Origin: Antedon mediterranea
Lineage: Eukaryota > Echinodermata > Crinoidea > Comatulida > Antedonidae
Assembly: GCF_964355755.1 (NCBI RefSeq)
Contig: NC_092673.1
Location: 1,617,001-1,681,000, forward strand
DNA length: 64,000 nt
Reading direction: 5' to 3'
The notes under the pieces are model-generated. The model ran no database searches and was not told where the DNA came from. It saw nothing but the letters and a program-made list of their open reading frames with translations. Position numbers and translations under genes: made by a program. This document shows positions 46,742 to 58,524 of the stretch, piece after piece. Every line of letters begins with the position of its first letter. Position 1 is the first letter of the stretch.

Positions 46742-49707
46742 ATGTCGACCTTGTTTGGTTTTGGTTACAATGGTTTCGCGCAAATCAGTGACAACAGTCC
46801 TAGTACAACTACTCAATCACCCAAGCACAGTTTTAGTAGGTTTATTTCTACCCCATCTGAAATTTTCAGGAAACAATTAGTTAATGGTACTTTCAAGATA
46901 GTAATAAAATGGTCTTCGATTCACTTGCTCAAAGGTTTGTTAAAAAGAAATACATAACATGTGTGGGTTAACTTGTAATAAGATTTCATAAATCTTTTGA
47001 TTTGCATAATAATTTGGATATGCACTAAAGCTCTGTCTACACTATCAAACTAGACAAAAAATGTGATGTGATTCCAAATATGGTAGTAATCTGCCCAAAT
47101 ATTATATGACATCATCATGTCCATATATAAGAGCACATCACATTTTTTTGTCACATAAAGTTTGATAGTGTAGACAGAGCTTTAAATGATTATTATAAGT
47201 AGATCTACAGTTAGTCAAAATCACAAATTATTGCAGACTATTGTCTGCAATATAAGCATTTATTGAGTTATCTTTGTTAGATGTTTATAAGTAAATATTG
47301 TTCCTTCTATTTCAGATCAGCAAGTTATTTGCGCTTCAAAATCATGTCCATGTTGTTTTTCAAAATCAGTTGAAGATTTTAAGAAACTGAAACTTGTTGA
47401 TGTCGATTTAAATGGTATTGCGGGTTATGTAATATCCTGTACAGAAGGACTAACTGTGATGAATGGATATGGCTGTCACGAAAAAGTAGATCCAGTCATT
47501 AAAGATTCAAGTTGCACATTTAAAACAGTTAGCGTAGGAGATACACATGTCGTAGCAACAAAAGGTTAGAAACTTCTCGGCTATGCAGCGCAGCAAGATA
47601 TATTCTGCACATCGAGGGTAATGTCCAACTGTTCATCCAGGGACCTCCATCTTGTTTGCAACTATACATGTTTTCATTATTTCATTCCATTTATTTCTTT
47701 TAGCTGATGATACTTCTGGTGAAATAATTTACACTGACTCTCACTACATCTACCGACCCCTCTCATTGGCCAGAGTCTGTCAGGTGACCTGTGGCAAAGA
47801 ACATGTCTTAATTCTGACAGAATCAGGAGATGTATATAGCTTTGGAATTGGAAGGTATGTGATGCTGTTTTGATTTATTTTCACGTTTGATTTAGGTGAT
47901 CAGTTTATTTTGCTGGGTCAACATGATCTTCAGATATTACTAGCCTACCAGGTTGCACCCTGATGTCTGGAGGTACTTAAACTATAGCCTTGTCTACACC
48001 AGTTTTAGTTTTATTTTTCTGGGTGAAACTTGACATGATCTTCAGATCACTAGCCTACCAGGTTGCGCCTGATGACTGGAGGTACTTGTCTAAACCATCA
48101 AACCTTACATGAAAATTGATGTTCCCATATATGGACATGATGATGTCATATCACTACCATATTTGGATATATCACTACCATATTTGGGTATATCACTACC
48201 ATATTTGGGCACATCACATTAGGTTATTACTGTATTTTAAATCTGAACCTGACCTGATTAAGTAAATGCTTAGTTTTATACTATTTAAACATTTTAAATT
48301 ATCAATTCATTTTCTTTACCTCTCAGTCGAGGACAGTTAGGTCATGGCATACCAAACTCGGAAAAAGAGCCCCGTGTAATTGAGGCTCTTCAAGGAATTA
48401 GAGTGTCTGCTATAAGTTGCGGTGGATGGCACTCTGCTGCCCTCAGTGGTGAGGATTTATTATTTCTTATTAACTTTAAAGTAATTGACAGACACAAGTT
48501 TGATTTTTTATGACCTCCATCGCTCACACATTGGATTGCATTGGAATGAACATCAAATCAGAGTACATTAGCTCAGTTTATTAATTGTTTTCAATAATTT
48601 TTTAAAGAAATTTAAACATTTTTGGAGTTTTTTTAGTGAGATATTAATATTTTTAAAAAGTTTGTGTAATGAAATTAAAGTAACTAGAGAAGCCTAGGAT
48701 TACATGATTTTATCATCAAAACCTATATTTCTGAGTGTCAACATTACTGTAGTAGCAATATTGCTGTTCTCATTTCTATTGCTAGCTATTGGTGATATAT
48801 ATATTTGGGGTTGGAATGAATCGGGACAATTAGGATTTCCAATGAAATCAAAACCAACGCTTAAAGCACAACATAAGAAATTTATTACCGCAGACAGCTA
48901 TTACCCAACTTATTGTGATAAAGAGACGCAAGAGAAGAGTTCCGAGAATATAGAAAATAAAGCTGAACAATCAGAGCATGAAATACTAAATTATAGAACA
49001 CAATCAAACAATAAACTTGAATCATCTTTGGAAAGTGAGAAGATAAATGAGGATGAAGCATCATGTTCCCGAGTCAAAGATTTAAGTAGCCATGGAGACG
49101 TTGCTCTTCAGTTTGCCATGATACCAAGTCTGTTAGATTTCCCTGATGACATCACTGTGTCAAAGGTCAGCTGTGGATCAAGACATTCAGCTGCCGTTCT
49201 TGGTAAGTTTAATTTGTCTACAAGGTTTTTCACAAATAGCTTGATTTTGCGAGGAACATCATTGCACAATGCATTATGGGGAGGGTTTGGGAGCAAATGT
49301 CATAACACATTTACAAACAACAAATCACATACCTACACATTTGCTCGCAAACCCTTCTCACCATGCATCACGCATGCTATTTTTGGAAAAACCTTATTGC
49401 CACATTCATTTATTACAATTTTAATTTTATTTGGTGGAATTTAAGTTGGTTTCAGACATCTATTTTTTCACTGTGTGTTTTCTTTTTTTTTGTAGAAAAT
49501 GGTGATCTATACACATGGGGCTGGGGGAAGTATGGCCAGCTTGGACACGATGATACAAACACTTTAGACCAACCAACACAAGTGAAAATGCTGCAAAACA
49601 AGCGAGTAACAGATGTTGTATGTGGCGCATGGAACACTGTCATTGTATGTGAAACCCCTACCGCGGCACACTGCCAAACAAGCCTGAAATCACTAGAAAA
49701 AACATAA
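46742..49707 (+). CDS. RCCD1: RCC1 domain-containing protein 1
   Basis: RCC1-type beta-propeller protein; the human orthologue works with the histone-directed enzyme KDM8 and in chromosome stability. Exons: 46742-46934, 47316-47564, 47704-47854, 48327-48448, 48786-49202, 49496-49707; 447 residues (human 376). It starts MSTLFGFGYNGFAQ, like the FGFGFCGFGQ start in human. RCC1 repeat cores follow: VTCGKEHVLILTESGDVYSFG, RGQLGHG with CGGWHSAAL, GDIYIWGWNESGQLGFP, SCGSRHSAAVL, then GDLYTWGWGKYGQLGH and VCGAWNTVIV near the end. GDIYIWGWNESGQL and LYTWGWGKYGQLGH are nearly identical to human. The extra length is mostly an acidic, low-complexity insert in exon 5 (about residues 260-320). A poly(A) signal AATAAA is at 49931. 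Confidence 0.95.
47026..47184. mobile_element. TA-MITE copy 15
   Basis: Full-length copy in RCCD1 intron 1, TA at both ends, slightly shortened inner left arm (CAAACTAGACAAAAAATG). Confidence 0.86.
47905..48090. repeat. Duplicated 70-bp segment
   Basis: ACATGATCTTCAGAT plus ACTAGCCTACCAGGTTGC, TGGAGGTACTT occurs twice, at about 47919 and 48032, in RCCD1 intron 3. Confidence 0.75.
48087..48226. mobile_element. TA-MITE copy 16, diverged
   Basis: Starts TGTCTAAACCATCAAACC, with three tandem TATCACTACCATATTTGGGT-like units and ending GGGCACATCACATTAGG; the far right terminus is lost. Confidence 0.7.
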
Positions 49708-52083
49708 CACAAAGGAATTATTAGCAGACCTCCCCAACTCTCCCGATAATGGCGGGAGTCTCACAATATTTTCAGTCATCTCCCGCTCTTCTGTCAAAAT
49801 CAAATTTCTCCCGATATTTTGGATAAACCAAACAATCCTCCCCATATGTATATATCTATAATTTCTACTACTCTAGGTATTGTAAGAAATAATAAGTTAA
49901 TTCCAATATTATTATTGTAATCTAAGTTTGAATAAAAAATCTGAGAATTGAGTTGGTGTATGTTCTTTAATTTTTAGCACACAAGATAAAAAAATAATTA
50001 TTATAGATTAGAATATATTATAATATATTTTCAAGCAATAAAATCATTCCATCAAATTGATGCACATTTTGGCCATTTATTTAAGGATAACAAATATACA
50101 ACACAAGGAGAACAAGCACATACTAGAAGAGCAGGTTTTAATTATATATTTTTATTTTATATATTCTCGTGGTTCACTCTGCTTCACTCCCCCCCCCCCC
50201 CCCAGGTTCTCATGACCATAGGTTCTTATAGCATACAACTATAGCTACCAGAAGAAATTTAAGGAAAACAACTGATGTTGAAAAAATAATGTAATCTTAA
50301 TATTTATTTTTTATTTGTTCAACAAATTAAAATATAATACTAAACAAATAATTACCTAACATATAAAGTTTAGAGATTTAGTATTATTAACCAATAAAAA
50401 AAAAATTTTGCAATAAAATTGTCCAAAACAGAACGTTATAATAAAAACTGTTATCTAGGTTACATAAATGGTCTACTTGACTTTTAATAAGGATTTTACG
50501 ATCATATTTTGTTTTACGAACCCTGATTTATATAATTGACTCAATTTTACGAAACCTAAAACCTAGCTGATAAAATATCAAGTCTCACATCAACTGAAGT
50601 CATTATATTGAACGTTACTAAAGATTGCTATTAGATGTTCATTATAATAATCTGGTTTAGTTTGGATACAAAATGGACAAAATAATTCTGCAACATTTTC
50701 AGCAATTCTATAACAACCAATACCACACTGTGTATAATATAGCCATTTGATGCAGTACTGTACAGTATAACAGACAAAAACAAATATTATATTTGGCACA
50801 AACATGTAAATATGATAATAACATGGGTCCCTCTATTATTCTAGTTCATATCTATATATTTAATGGATTGATAAATATTATAAATCTTGAAAAAAAAATC
50901 TGCACTAGATCAGCGTTCTGCAAAGTTTAGATTTCGTGGCCTAAAATCCGGTTAACCAGGACTAAGCCACGGTTCAACAACCCAACTAGACTAACTATAA
51001 ATCTGAGGTAAGAACATTTTAGGTCTCTGGAAATAGCATTGTAATTTTGTTTTTGAAGGTTAAAAATTGCGCCGATGATCCACCGAAACAAATTCAGCAC
51101 AGTTCCCCTTTATAACACAGATGACACTGAGTCGCATCACAATTCACAGGATTTTACATTTAAGTTTGGTCGGTTTACAATCATTTTCAGCAAGATCAAA
51201 CCATAACATACCACTTAACATCAAACACCATTCATCTCGACATTTTATTTTTTGATGATTTTTTCTCAAGCCACTCTGTGGTCCTTCAAAAATGTTGCGT
51301 CCCAAATTTGGTTCAAAATTCATTCAAGCCTATTGTATTTCAGGATGTTTAAATTTGCAAGTGATAGGATGGATGAAAACATTCATTATCCTATCATCGT
51401 AATTCTATAATTCATTTTTTTTCTTTTCTTTTTAAGCAGTTCAAAATCGATTGCACAAGGAATTTATTACATCATAAATGTTTCATTAAATACATCATAA
51501 TATTAGTAATGAAGAATATCATTGTTATTGTAGAAGCAAGGCATGAGAATACAATATTATACATTTGACTGACAGACACCACAAAAATTTATCGTACACT
51601 GCCCATAGCCTTTAAGTCCTCTTCATTAATTTAGCCAGGCCCCCTACTACTAATCATTTACAGCCTAGGCCTAGCTTTATGAGATAAACATACCTTTTGC
51701 TTTCAGTATTTGAAACAAATTGACTGGCTGATAGTGGAATTTAGGTCTGGTTATTTAATTTTCCATAAAAAATTATTTTCTTCAAATAATCAGTTACATG
51801 AAGTTGGCTAAGTCCAGTGATTGAACTGTCACACTTCAAGATTTTTATTGCTGAAAAATATCTGTGTTCTGATTGGTTGAATCTTTATTCAACAGACATG
51901 CTTATATATTTCTAAAAAAAAGTTGAGCTGTACTCTTTTCAACAACTTTACATATAATGTGTGGTCAGTGTGAAGTGGACATACACTGGACATCACAGTT
52001 TTGATGTGTCTGTCAGACAAGTGTATACCTGCCATTGGCTTACATGTTTTAAATCAAATGTCGAATCAATGTTCATTAGTTAA
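49708..52083. other. Intergenic, 3' regions of RCCD1 and RAB24
   Basis: The convergent 3' ends lie here. A hairpin repeat CTCCCGATAATGGCGGGAG is at 49740-49758, with related CTCCCG words up to 49815. A poly-C tract is at 50190-50203. A TTTATT (minus-strand AATAAA) at 51884 is a candidate RAB24 poly(A) signal. The minus open frame at 50590-50805 has no support. Confidence 0.5.
49931..49936 (+). promoter_or_regulatory. Candidate poly(A) signal of RCCD1
   Basis: AATAAA, 224 bp after the RCCD1 stop. Confidence 0.5.
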
Positions 52084-55000
52084 TTAGCTGCAACACCCTC
52101 TAGATCTTGTTTTATCTTCTTGTAAATCAAGGCTTTTTGGTGAAACATCTGAAAAAGTATTACATATAATAATTTTCATTTATAGAGATTATATTTTAAA
52201 TAATTTTCCATATAAAGCTGACCTGTATTCTTCATAATTCAGTGAATAAATAAAACATATTGGTATTATTAAAAGCATTAAATTGTATTTTTTTTTAAAG
52301 CACTCTGGGAACATCAATTACAATATATATATCTTAGAAATAAATTATCAACATCTTTTAAAAATAAAACATTTTTTTTTAATGTTTTGATAATGCATGC
52401 ATTAGAATCTGACACTTTGTAATAAAACATTGCATTCTGGGAACCCCAAGGGGCAGTCACACATCCCAGGAGTCAACAGTCAATCCCATAAGTCTTCAAA
52501 TTACTAAATGGAAAGCTTGTTATTGTAAATGAATCCATTTTTGATTTACTGCACTGCCTACTCTATAACACTTTGAACAGATTTGATTTTTTTTTTCTTT
52601 CATGTTGACGTGGCGTTACAAGTTCTGCATTGAATACAAATAGTTATCTTCTTGGTTGTAATTTAAATGCTAGAAAATTAGTAAATAACTTCTACGGAAA
52701 AATAACTGTTTATGTAATGTGCTAGTAAATTACTTTTACTAAATTACTAAAATTAATTTTCTCGGCATCAGAAATAACACAATGTCTTAAAATAACCAAT
52801 TGGATGGAATTTTAAAATAATGGTTAAAAAACTATTTATCAATTGCTGTTTGAATTTATTGTGAGCTTTGAGAATAGATATATTATAGTGATGGTTTTTG
52901 ATATAATGCAGTTTGCAGTATTTGGACAATGCAAGTTCAAAATTACTGAGGGACTGTATAGAACACATAGTGACACAAAGTGAAGTAAAGTCCCCTGAAC
53001 ATGGGTTGGCCCTTGGTGTCATAAATTATATTGCCTTTGTCCATTTTCCGGTAAAGTATTTCCATAATAGAGATTGGCTTGAATAGGATTGCCCCAAATG
53101 AGGGTACAGTATTACTATACATGTCTTACCTTCTTCATTATTCCTTGGGTCTTCAACATAATCTTTTGCTATTGAGGTAAACAATTCTTCTGCAATATCA
53201 AAATATATAAAAGAAATATAAAAGAAATACTCTGTGTTTCAACTCTTGCCTGTGTGTCCACAAAAATAAAAGTAAAATAATTATGTATTTTGAATCATCC
53301 AGGGTCAAGTAAAAATTTTACATGGAAAAAGAAAAATATGAAAATGAAACTTACTAATATTGTGTCCTGTTTTACTTGAGGTTTCAAACACCTTTGCTTT
53401 TATAGCTATTATTGTAGGATAAAATGAATATATTAAACAAAAATAAAATTTTAAATCTGCAAAATGGACTACTGTATTTAAAGTGTGATTTTATTAATCT
53501 TAATTTTTCATGTTTTTGTGGGACAATACATCTCTATAAGAACAACAAAATTGACTTACAATCGCCATAGTCTGTGGTCTCATGATAATCCACCTTTCTG
53601 TTTTTTTTATTCTCTTCAGTGTCAACTAAATCCACTTTGGTGCCGCATAGATATATTCTACAATTCTGAAATGTTCACAACAAAAAGTAAATGAAACTGA
53701 GTTTATTTTTCAAGGATTCATTATAATTTAATTTTACCAAATATAAATTAAATTTCCTTTTGTAAAATCCATTTATAAAATATAATTTGAAATAAAAGAA
53801 TTGTTTTTTAGAAACAATCTTCTCAAAATAGATCGTCATAGTGAAAATATTTATAATACTATTAAATACTCAATCACATTCTTATTACTACTAATAAAAG
53901 AAAATAAATGAATGAGCAGTTAATACTATTACTAATATAATTATTATTTTAAAACTTACAACTTTCAATTTCAATTAATTTAAATTTATGTGATTTTTAA
54001 ATTCATACCTCTTCATTCTTCAGAAGTTCATCAACCCAAAATTTCACCCTTTCAAAACTGGCGTTCTCGGTCAAATCTGAAAATTTAAGAATTATAGATG
54101 TCACATCAGATGTCGCAATATAAAAACACATTAATCTTTCAATACCAATAATTGTTTAGTTTGCACGTCGTATATCAATAAAAAATTGACGAGTAACTGA
54201 CATAAATGTACAGCAGAGATTGATATGTATGTAATAATGTAAATACCACATTAACCATTAATGTAATTAAAATAGTGATTTATATAATGTTTTAATTCAT
54301 AGCTTTTGTTGTAATTCAATGTATTCAAATAATCACATTTAAAACATTATTTATGTTATGTATTTAACTTTACTTTAGCACATTCATTTCCTTATATTTG
54401 ATTCTTTACAGTGAAAAGAAAAATCTGTAAATTTTAGCGAGACTTGTACCGACCAACGTGGAGATAAAAGCAAATTGGCACAGAACAGACGCAGTATACA
54501 AATCTGTATACCTTACATCCATGTACTATCAAACTAGTTTGACAAAAAAAGTGTGATGTTTTTTGTCACATATTTTAATAGTGTAGACAGAGCTTTACTT
54601 ATTTATTCCATTGTTTTTTTTTATTTAGTAGAACTGATTCTACATTTTTAAACTAAAAGTAAAACAATCACAGTGTTGCTTTCATTAAATCAAACACCAT
54701 AAGCAAATTATTGAAACTGTTCTTTTATTTCCATATTTGACACTTAGGTCCTTGTAAAATGTAAATTGATTCACAAATAATGAATAATTTATATTGATAT
54801 AGGTTGGTCACTTTCGGGGTCACTTTAGGGGTCATCACCTGTTATGCTGTAGGTCAGTGATTATTATTTGTTATTTTAAATTGTTGGATAAGTGCCTAAT
54901 AGGTGATAAAAAAAAGTTTACTAAAAAGTATACAGTAAATACGGGAGTAAATATATGCATAGAAAGAAAAGTGAAAGGCTTAGATGACATAATGATATAC

Positions 55001-57117
55001 CCTACAGTGCAATTTTGAAAACTCAGAGTAGAACACCTACTTTGGGACACTCATGCATGGGGACATTCTTATCATAGGAACACAATCCTGTGAAATGAGG
55101 TGCAATAAGGCCTAGCCCTACTCAGGGGACATTAAGGGGGTCATGAAGGAGTTCTACTATACTCATTAACTTCACTAATATATCCTTCTTTTCTATCAGT
55201 TGTGTTTTTTTTAAAATTATAAATTAAAAGTAAAACATAATTTTAATCCATTTTGGACAAATTATTATGGAAGTATGTTTCTAAACATGTATGATCTAAA
55301 AACAATTATTATTATTATTTGATTGATTTATTATAAAATAACTGGAAGGAAATTCAGTAGAGACACTGGCTAGTTCATAAATATTTAATTAAACTAATTG
55401 TATTGTATTTTGTGAAGGTAGTCAAGCTGGTGAAATACTACAGTACCTTACAGAATACACTGTATCTATTGCACTGATATGACATATCAAAAAGCCTTAC
55501 ATAAATACAATAGTAACAGTCAAGCACTATCTTATTTATATAGCCGACATTTCATGGTAAGATTACAAAAGCCTTTGACTTGCCATTTTATTTATAGCTA
55601 TTATTTTATAATGGTCATGACTAAATCCATATTGGTTTTTCCTTAAAATGATCACACTACCAGAACACTGAGTAGATACCACATTTACAATGTACAGTAC
55701 TACACACTATGTTTATTAAACCTCACACTGCAGCACTCAAGCAGATCTTTGTGTATACTCAAATAAGCCTAACTACACTCAAACAGTACACTCAAATAGA
55801 TCTCACAGTACATTCAATTAAATCACACTCAAATACTTTAGATCTTACAGTACAGTGCACTCAAATATATCTCACATTACACTATCTCACAGTACACTCA
55901 AGTAGATCTCTCACTACACTCAAGTAGATCTCTCACTACACTCAAGTAGATCTCACACTACAGTACTCAAATATACATTACTACACTCAAGACCTCAAGA
56001 GTAAACTCAAGTTGATGTCACTACATTCAACAGACCTCAGGGTATACTCAATTAGACCTCATACTACTACACTCAAATAGATCTCTCAGTATACCTCATA
56101 CTACACTAAAAAACTCAATTACCTTAGGGTACACTCAATCAGATCTATACTGAGTAAACCTCATAAAACAGTCTTACCATAACATAAAATGGCTGCTTTA
56201 GCACCTCTGTAGTAGATTCTGCTCATTGCCTCATACCGTTCAGATCCAGCTGTATCCTGTTAATAAACAAATTCAACATGATTCATTCTGAATATTGATA
56301 GAATAAGTTTTAACTATTAAATTTTTAAAATAACACTTTTATTTATTTATACAAAACGTTGGTGCTTTCAGAATTTAAACAGGAAATAAATATTATTCTG
56401 TTCTGAATGCCAATTTTCTTGCCTTTGACACGATAAGGGTTTAAAAATTCTACACAAGTTTTTATGGGCTGTTAATACCACCAAGCAGCAATTCTAAAAA
56501 TGTTATCATTGTTACTATATGTGACAAAAAATGTGATGTGTCCAAATATGGACATATTTGGGCATATCACTACCATGTTTGGGCACATCACACACATTTT
56601 TTTGTCAAACTAGTTACTTACCCAGATTCCCATGGTAACTGTACGATCTCCAATATCCACTTTTTTAGCTCCAAATGCAGCCCCAATTGTCTATAGGTAA
56701 ACAGAAAGGTTAATTTATAATTACTAATGAAAACAATACAATTGTCGCTGTTTTTCAACACATTAATAATGAACAAGCATTTATTATTTTTTATTTGATC
56801 TTACATTGTTTAATGAGGTTTTCTATAGAGCATGTGTGAGATATTGATTTGGATAATTTTAAAAAGTAGTACTAGTTCAAAACAACCAATGAAATGCTTC
56901 CACCAGGTCTTTGTTTACATGTTATATCATGGAGTAAATTACTCCATGGTTATATCCATTACCCCGCATTGCCGATTGTATCTAAATTCTAACTTACATT
57001 TTGATAAGGTACATCACCATGGAAACGATCATGCAAGTATCTCTCTACTAAACTAGTTTTTCCTCCATACTCTTTGCCTAAAAGAACAACCTTGAGGTCT
57101 ACTCGACTTCCACTCAT
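52084..57117 (-). CDS. RAB24: Ras-related protein Rab-24
   Basis: Atypical small GTPase linked to autophagy and late endosomal traffic. Exons (high to low): 57117-56998, 56690-56622, 56256-56178, 54076-54009, 53665-53560, 53405-53355, 53189-53130, 52148-52084; 205 residues (human 203). G-motifs: GKEYGGKTS (P-loop), [18 protein letters not shown] (switch II), GTKVDL in place of NKxD, ETSSKTG (G5). Start [17 protein letters not shown] is close to human. Switch II has Ser where other Rabs have the catalytic Gln, as in mammalian RAB24, which hydrolyses GTP poorly. The C-terminus is RSRGCCS: two adjacent cysteines for prenylation, one residue from the end. A head-to-head partner of BRF2. Confidence 0.96.
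53666..54008. other. RAB24 intron, nothing recognised
   Basis: AT-rich sequence without repeats that I can name. Confidence 0.5.
54523..54597. mobile_element. TA-MITE copy 17, 75-bp mini form
   Basis: Almost only the two arms remain: ACTATCAAACTAGTTTGACA to GTGTGATG, then directly TTTTTTGTCACAT and the right end. The middle is deleted. Confidence 0.8.
55725..56160. repeat. Degenerate tandem repeat, about 20-25 bp
   Basis: Many variants of ACACTCAAGTAGATCTCTCA spaced irregularly. It fills the end of a RAB24 intron and stops about 18 bp before the exon at 56178. Confidence 0.8.
56518..56615. mobile_element. TA-MITE copy 18, ends lost, next to a splice donor
   Basis: Starts TATGTGACAAAAAATGTGAT and ends TTTTTTTGTCAAACTAGTTA. 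The RAB24 exon ends at 56622, so family sequence begins within the first ten intron bases after the donor GTAAGT. Confidence 0.78.
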
Positions 57118-57201
57118 ACTTTTTCTTTGTAAACTTCAGAATATAAATTTGTTTGTATAATATTAATACTGTGTACTTTGGCAAACTTCTAGGTAAACCA
57201 G

Positions 57202-57213
57202 TCAGGAATTCAT
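57202..57213 (-). promoter_or_regulatory. Possible uORF in RAB24 leader
   Basis: If the acceptor TTATTATTTCAG (exon start 57217) is used, the leader holds an ATG followed by two codons and TGA, 85 bp before the main start. It could lower translation; unproven. Confidence 0.35.
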
Positions 57214-57656
57214 ATTTCTGAAATAATAAAAATTATTAAGTTATTTAGCACAATTAGGCTAGGGCTACAGAAGTCATACTGTTTAAAAAGAATCCCAAAT
57301 GTGAGAACATTTGTAACGGACTAGGCTAAATCAGGATTAAATAGAAATAGTACGGGATTCAGTAGCCTAAAAACTAGGAGGCTAGCCCTAGTGTTAATTA
57401 TATATTACTATTTTAGATAGATTTAGGCTAAAGTATTGGTACTACTTGCTCGTACCGTGTATGTAGGGGGCCGGGAAAGGAATAGTGTTTGGGATAAACC
57501 AGAGAGAGGGCGCGGTTCAAAACAAGGAGATGGTGTCTTACCAGGGAGGGAGGAGTACACACTAAAATACAGTAAGTGAAGTAGGCCTAGCTAGGCCTAG
57601 GCCTAGCCTATTTAGCTAGCCTAGTCTCTAGACCTAGGCCTAGTTAATATACTTAC

Positions 57657-57720
57657 GGCCTAATTCGATCTACTATTACGTTGTGTAGTTTAAGATACGA
57701 TGACCAGACAGCATGTGACA
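57657..57720 (-). other. Candidate 5' non-coding exon of RAB24
   Basis: Donor GGCC|GTAAGT (minus strand) at 57657 could join the acceptor at 57217. The upstream border is unknown. Confidence 0.4.
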
Positions 57721-57977
57721 ATCGATGATTATTGTAGCCTACGTTTATTTATGACTCAAAAATGACAGTCCTTGTTTTTTTTTTGCAGCCTAGCCAGAGG
57801 AAAAAGGTGAAAGGTTATGATTATGACACACTCATCATGACGTCGATGATGACGTAATCGACGATGATTCGACGTGCGAGCGGCAACATTTAGATGGTCG
57901 ATGGCGTGGGAAAATCCCAGTTTTTACCTTGATATTGTTCCTAAATGGTGGTACGTAGCCTAGGCTAGACCTGTAAT
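57721..57977. promoter_or_regulatory. Shared promoter region of RAB24 and BRF2
   Basis: Less AT-rich than the flanks. CRE-like words TGACGTCG (57838-57845) and TGACGTAA (57850-57857) lie close together, followed by a CG-rich ATCGACG / TTCGACGTGCGAGCGGC stretch. Confidence 0.5.
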
Positions 57978-58512
57978 GTAAGTAATAAAAGCCTAGGATT
58001 CTATTTTTGCTGTAAATAATTAGATTGTTTTGAGTAGTATTACAGTATAATATTAAGTCTAGTGTAGGCTAGGCATATCCTATCATTCTGATTGAGATTC
58101 GAGAACGTTGACCAAACGTTGTCGGACTCTCTGGGTTGAGTGGAATTTATAGTCTGTAGATAGGCAGAACGGCCTAGGCCTAGCTCTAGCTACTGAAGCA
58201 GTAGGTAAAACATGAAATGCCATCTTTGGTGTGTTGATTAAGAAACAATTTGTATATCAAATTATCTGTGGCCTACGTCTCTCCTTTAAATCAAGGCTTT
58301 ATATATAAATTAAATATATATATTTTTTATTCCTATTGGAGTATTTAAATAATTATAAAAATAAAATATTACTCATTTATTATCAATTCAAAACTTTATT
58401 CAATATTAATAAGTATATTTGTCTACAAATGTTATTTACTAGTAAGGTTTTGATATAATGATTTATGCGGTATACAATGATTTATGCGGTATAAAATGAT
58501 TTTTATCTATAG
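57978..58512 (+). other. Candidate 5' UTR intron of BRF2
   Basis: A donor AAT|GTAAGT at 57978 and an acceptor TTTATCTATAG ending at 58512, 12 bp before the ATG, would give the gene a leader intron. Inferred from splice consensus only. Confidence 0.4.
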
Positions 58513-58524
58513 ATAAAAAGAAAA

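Noticed and set aside
50590-50805. Minus-strand frame with several cysteines, possible zinc finger
   Set aside because: Cysteine spacing does not fit a known finger, no splice partners were found, and it lies between two convergent 3' ends.
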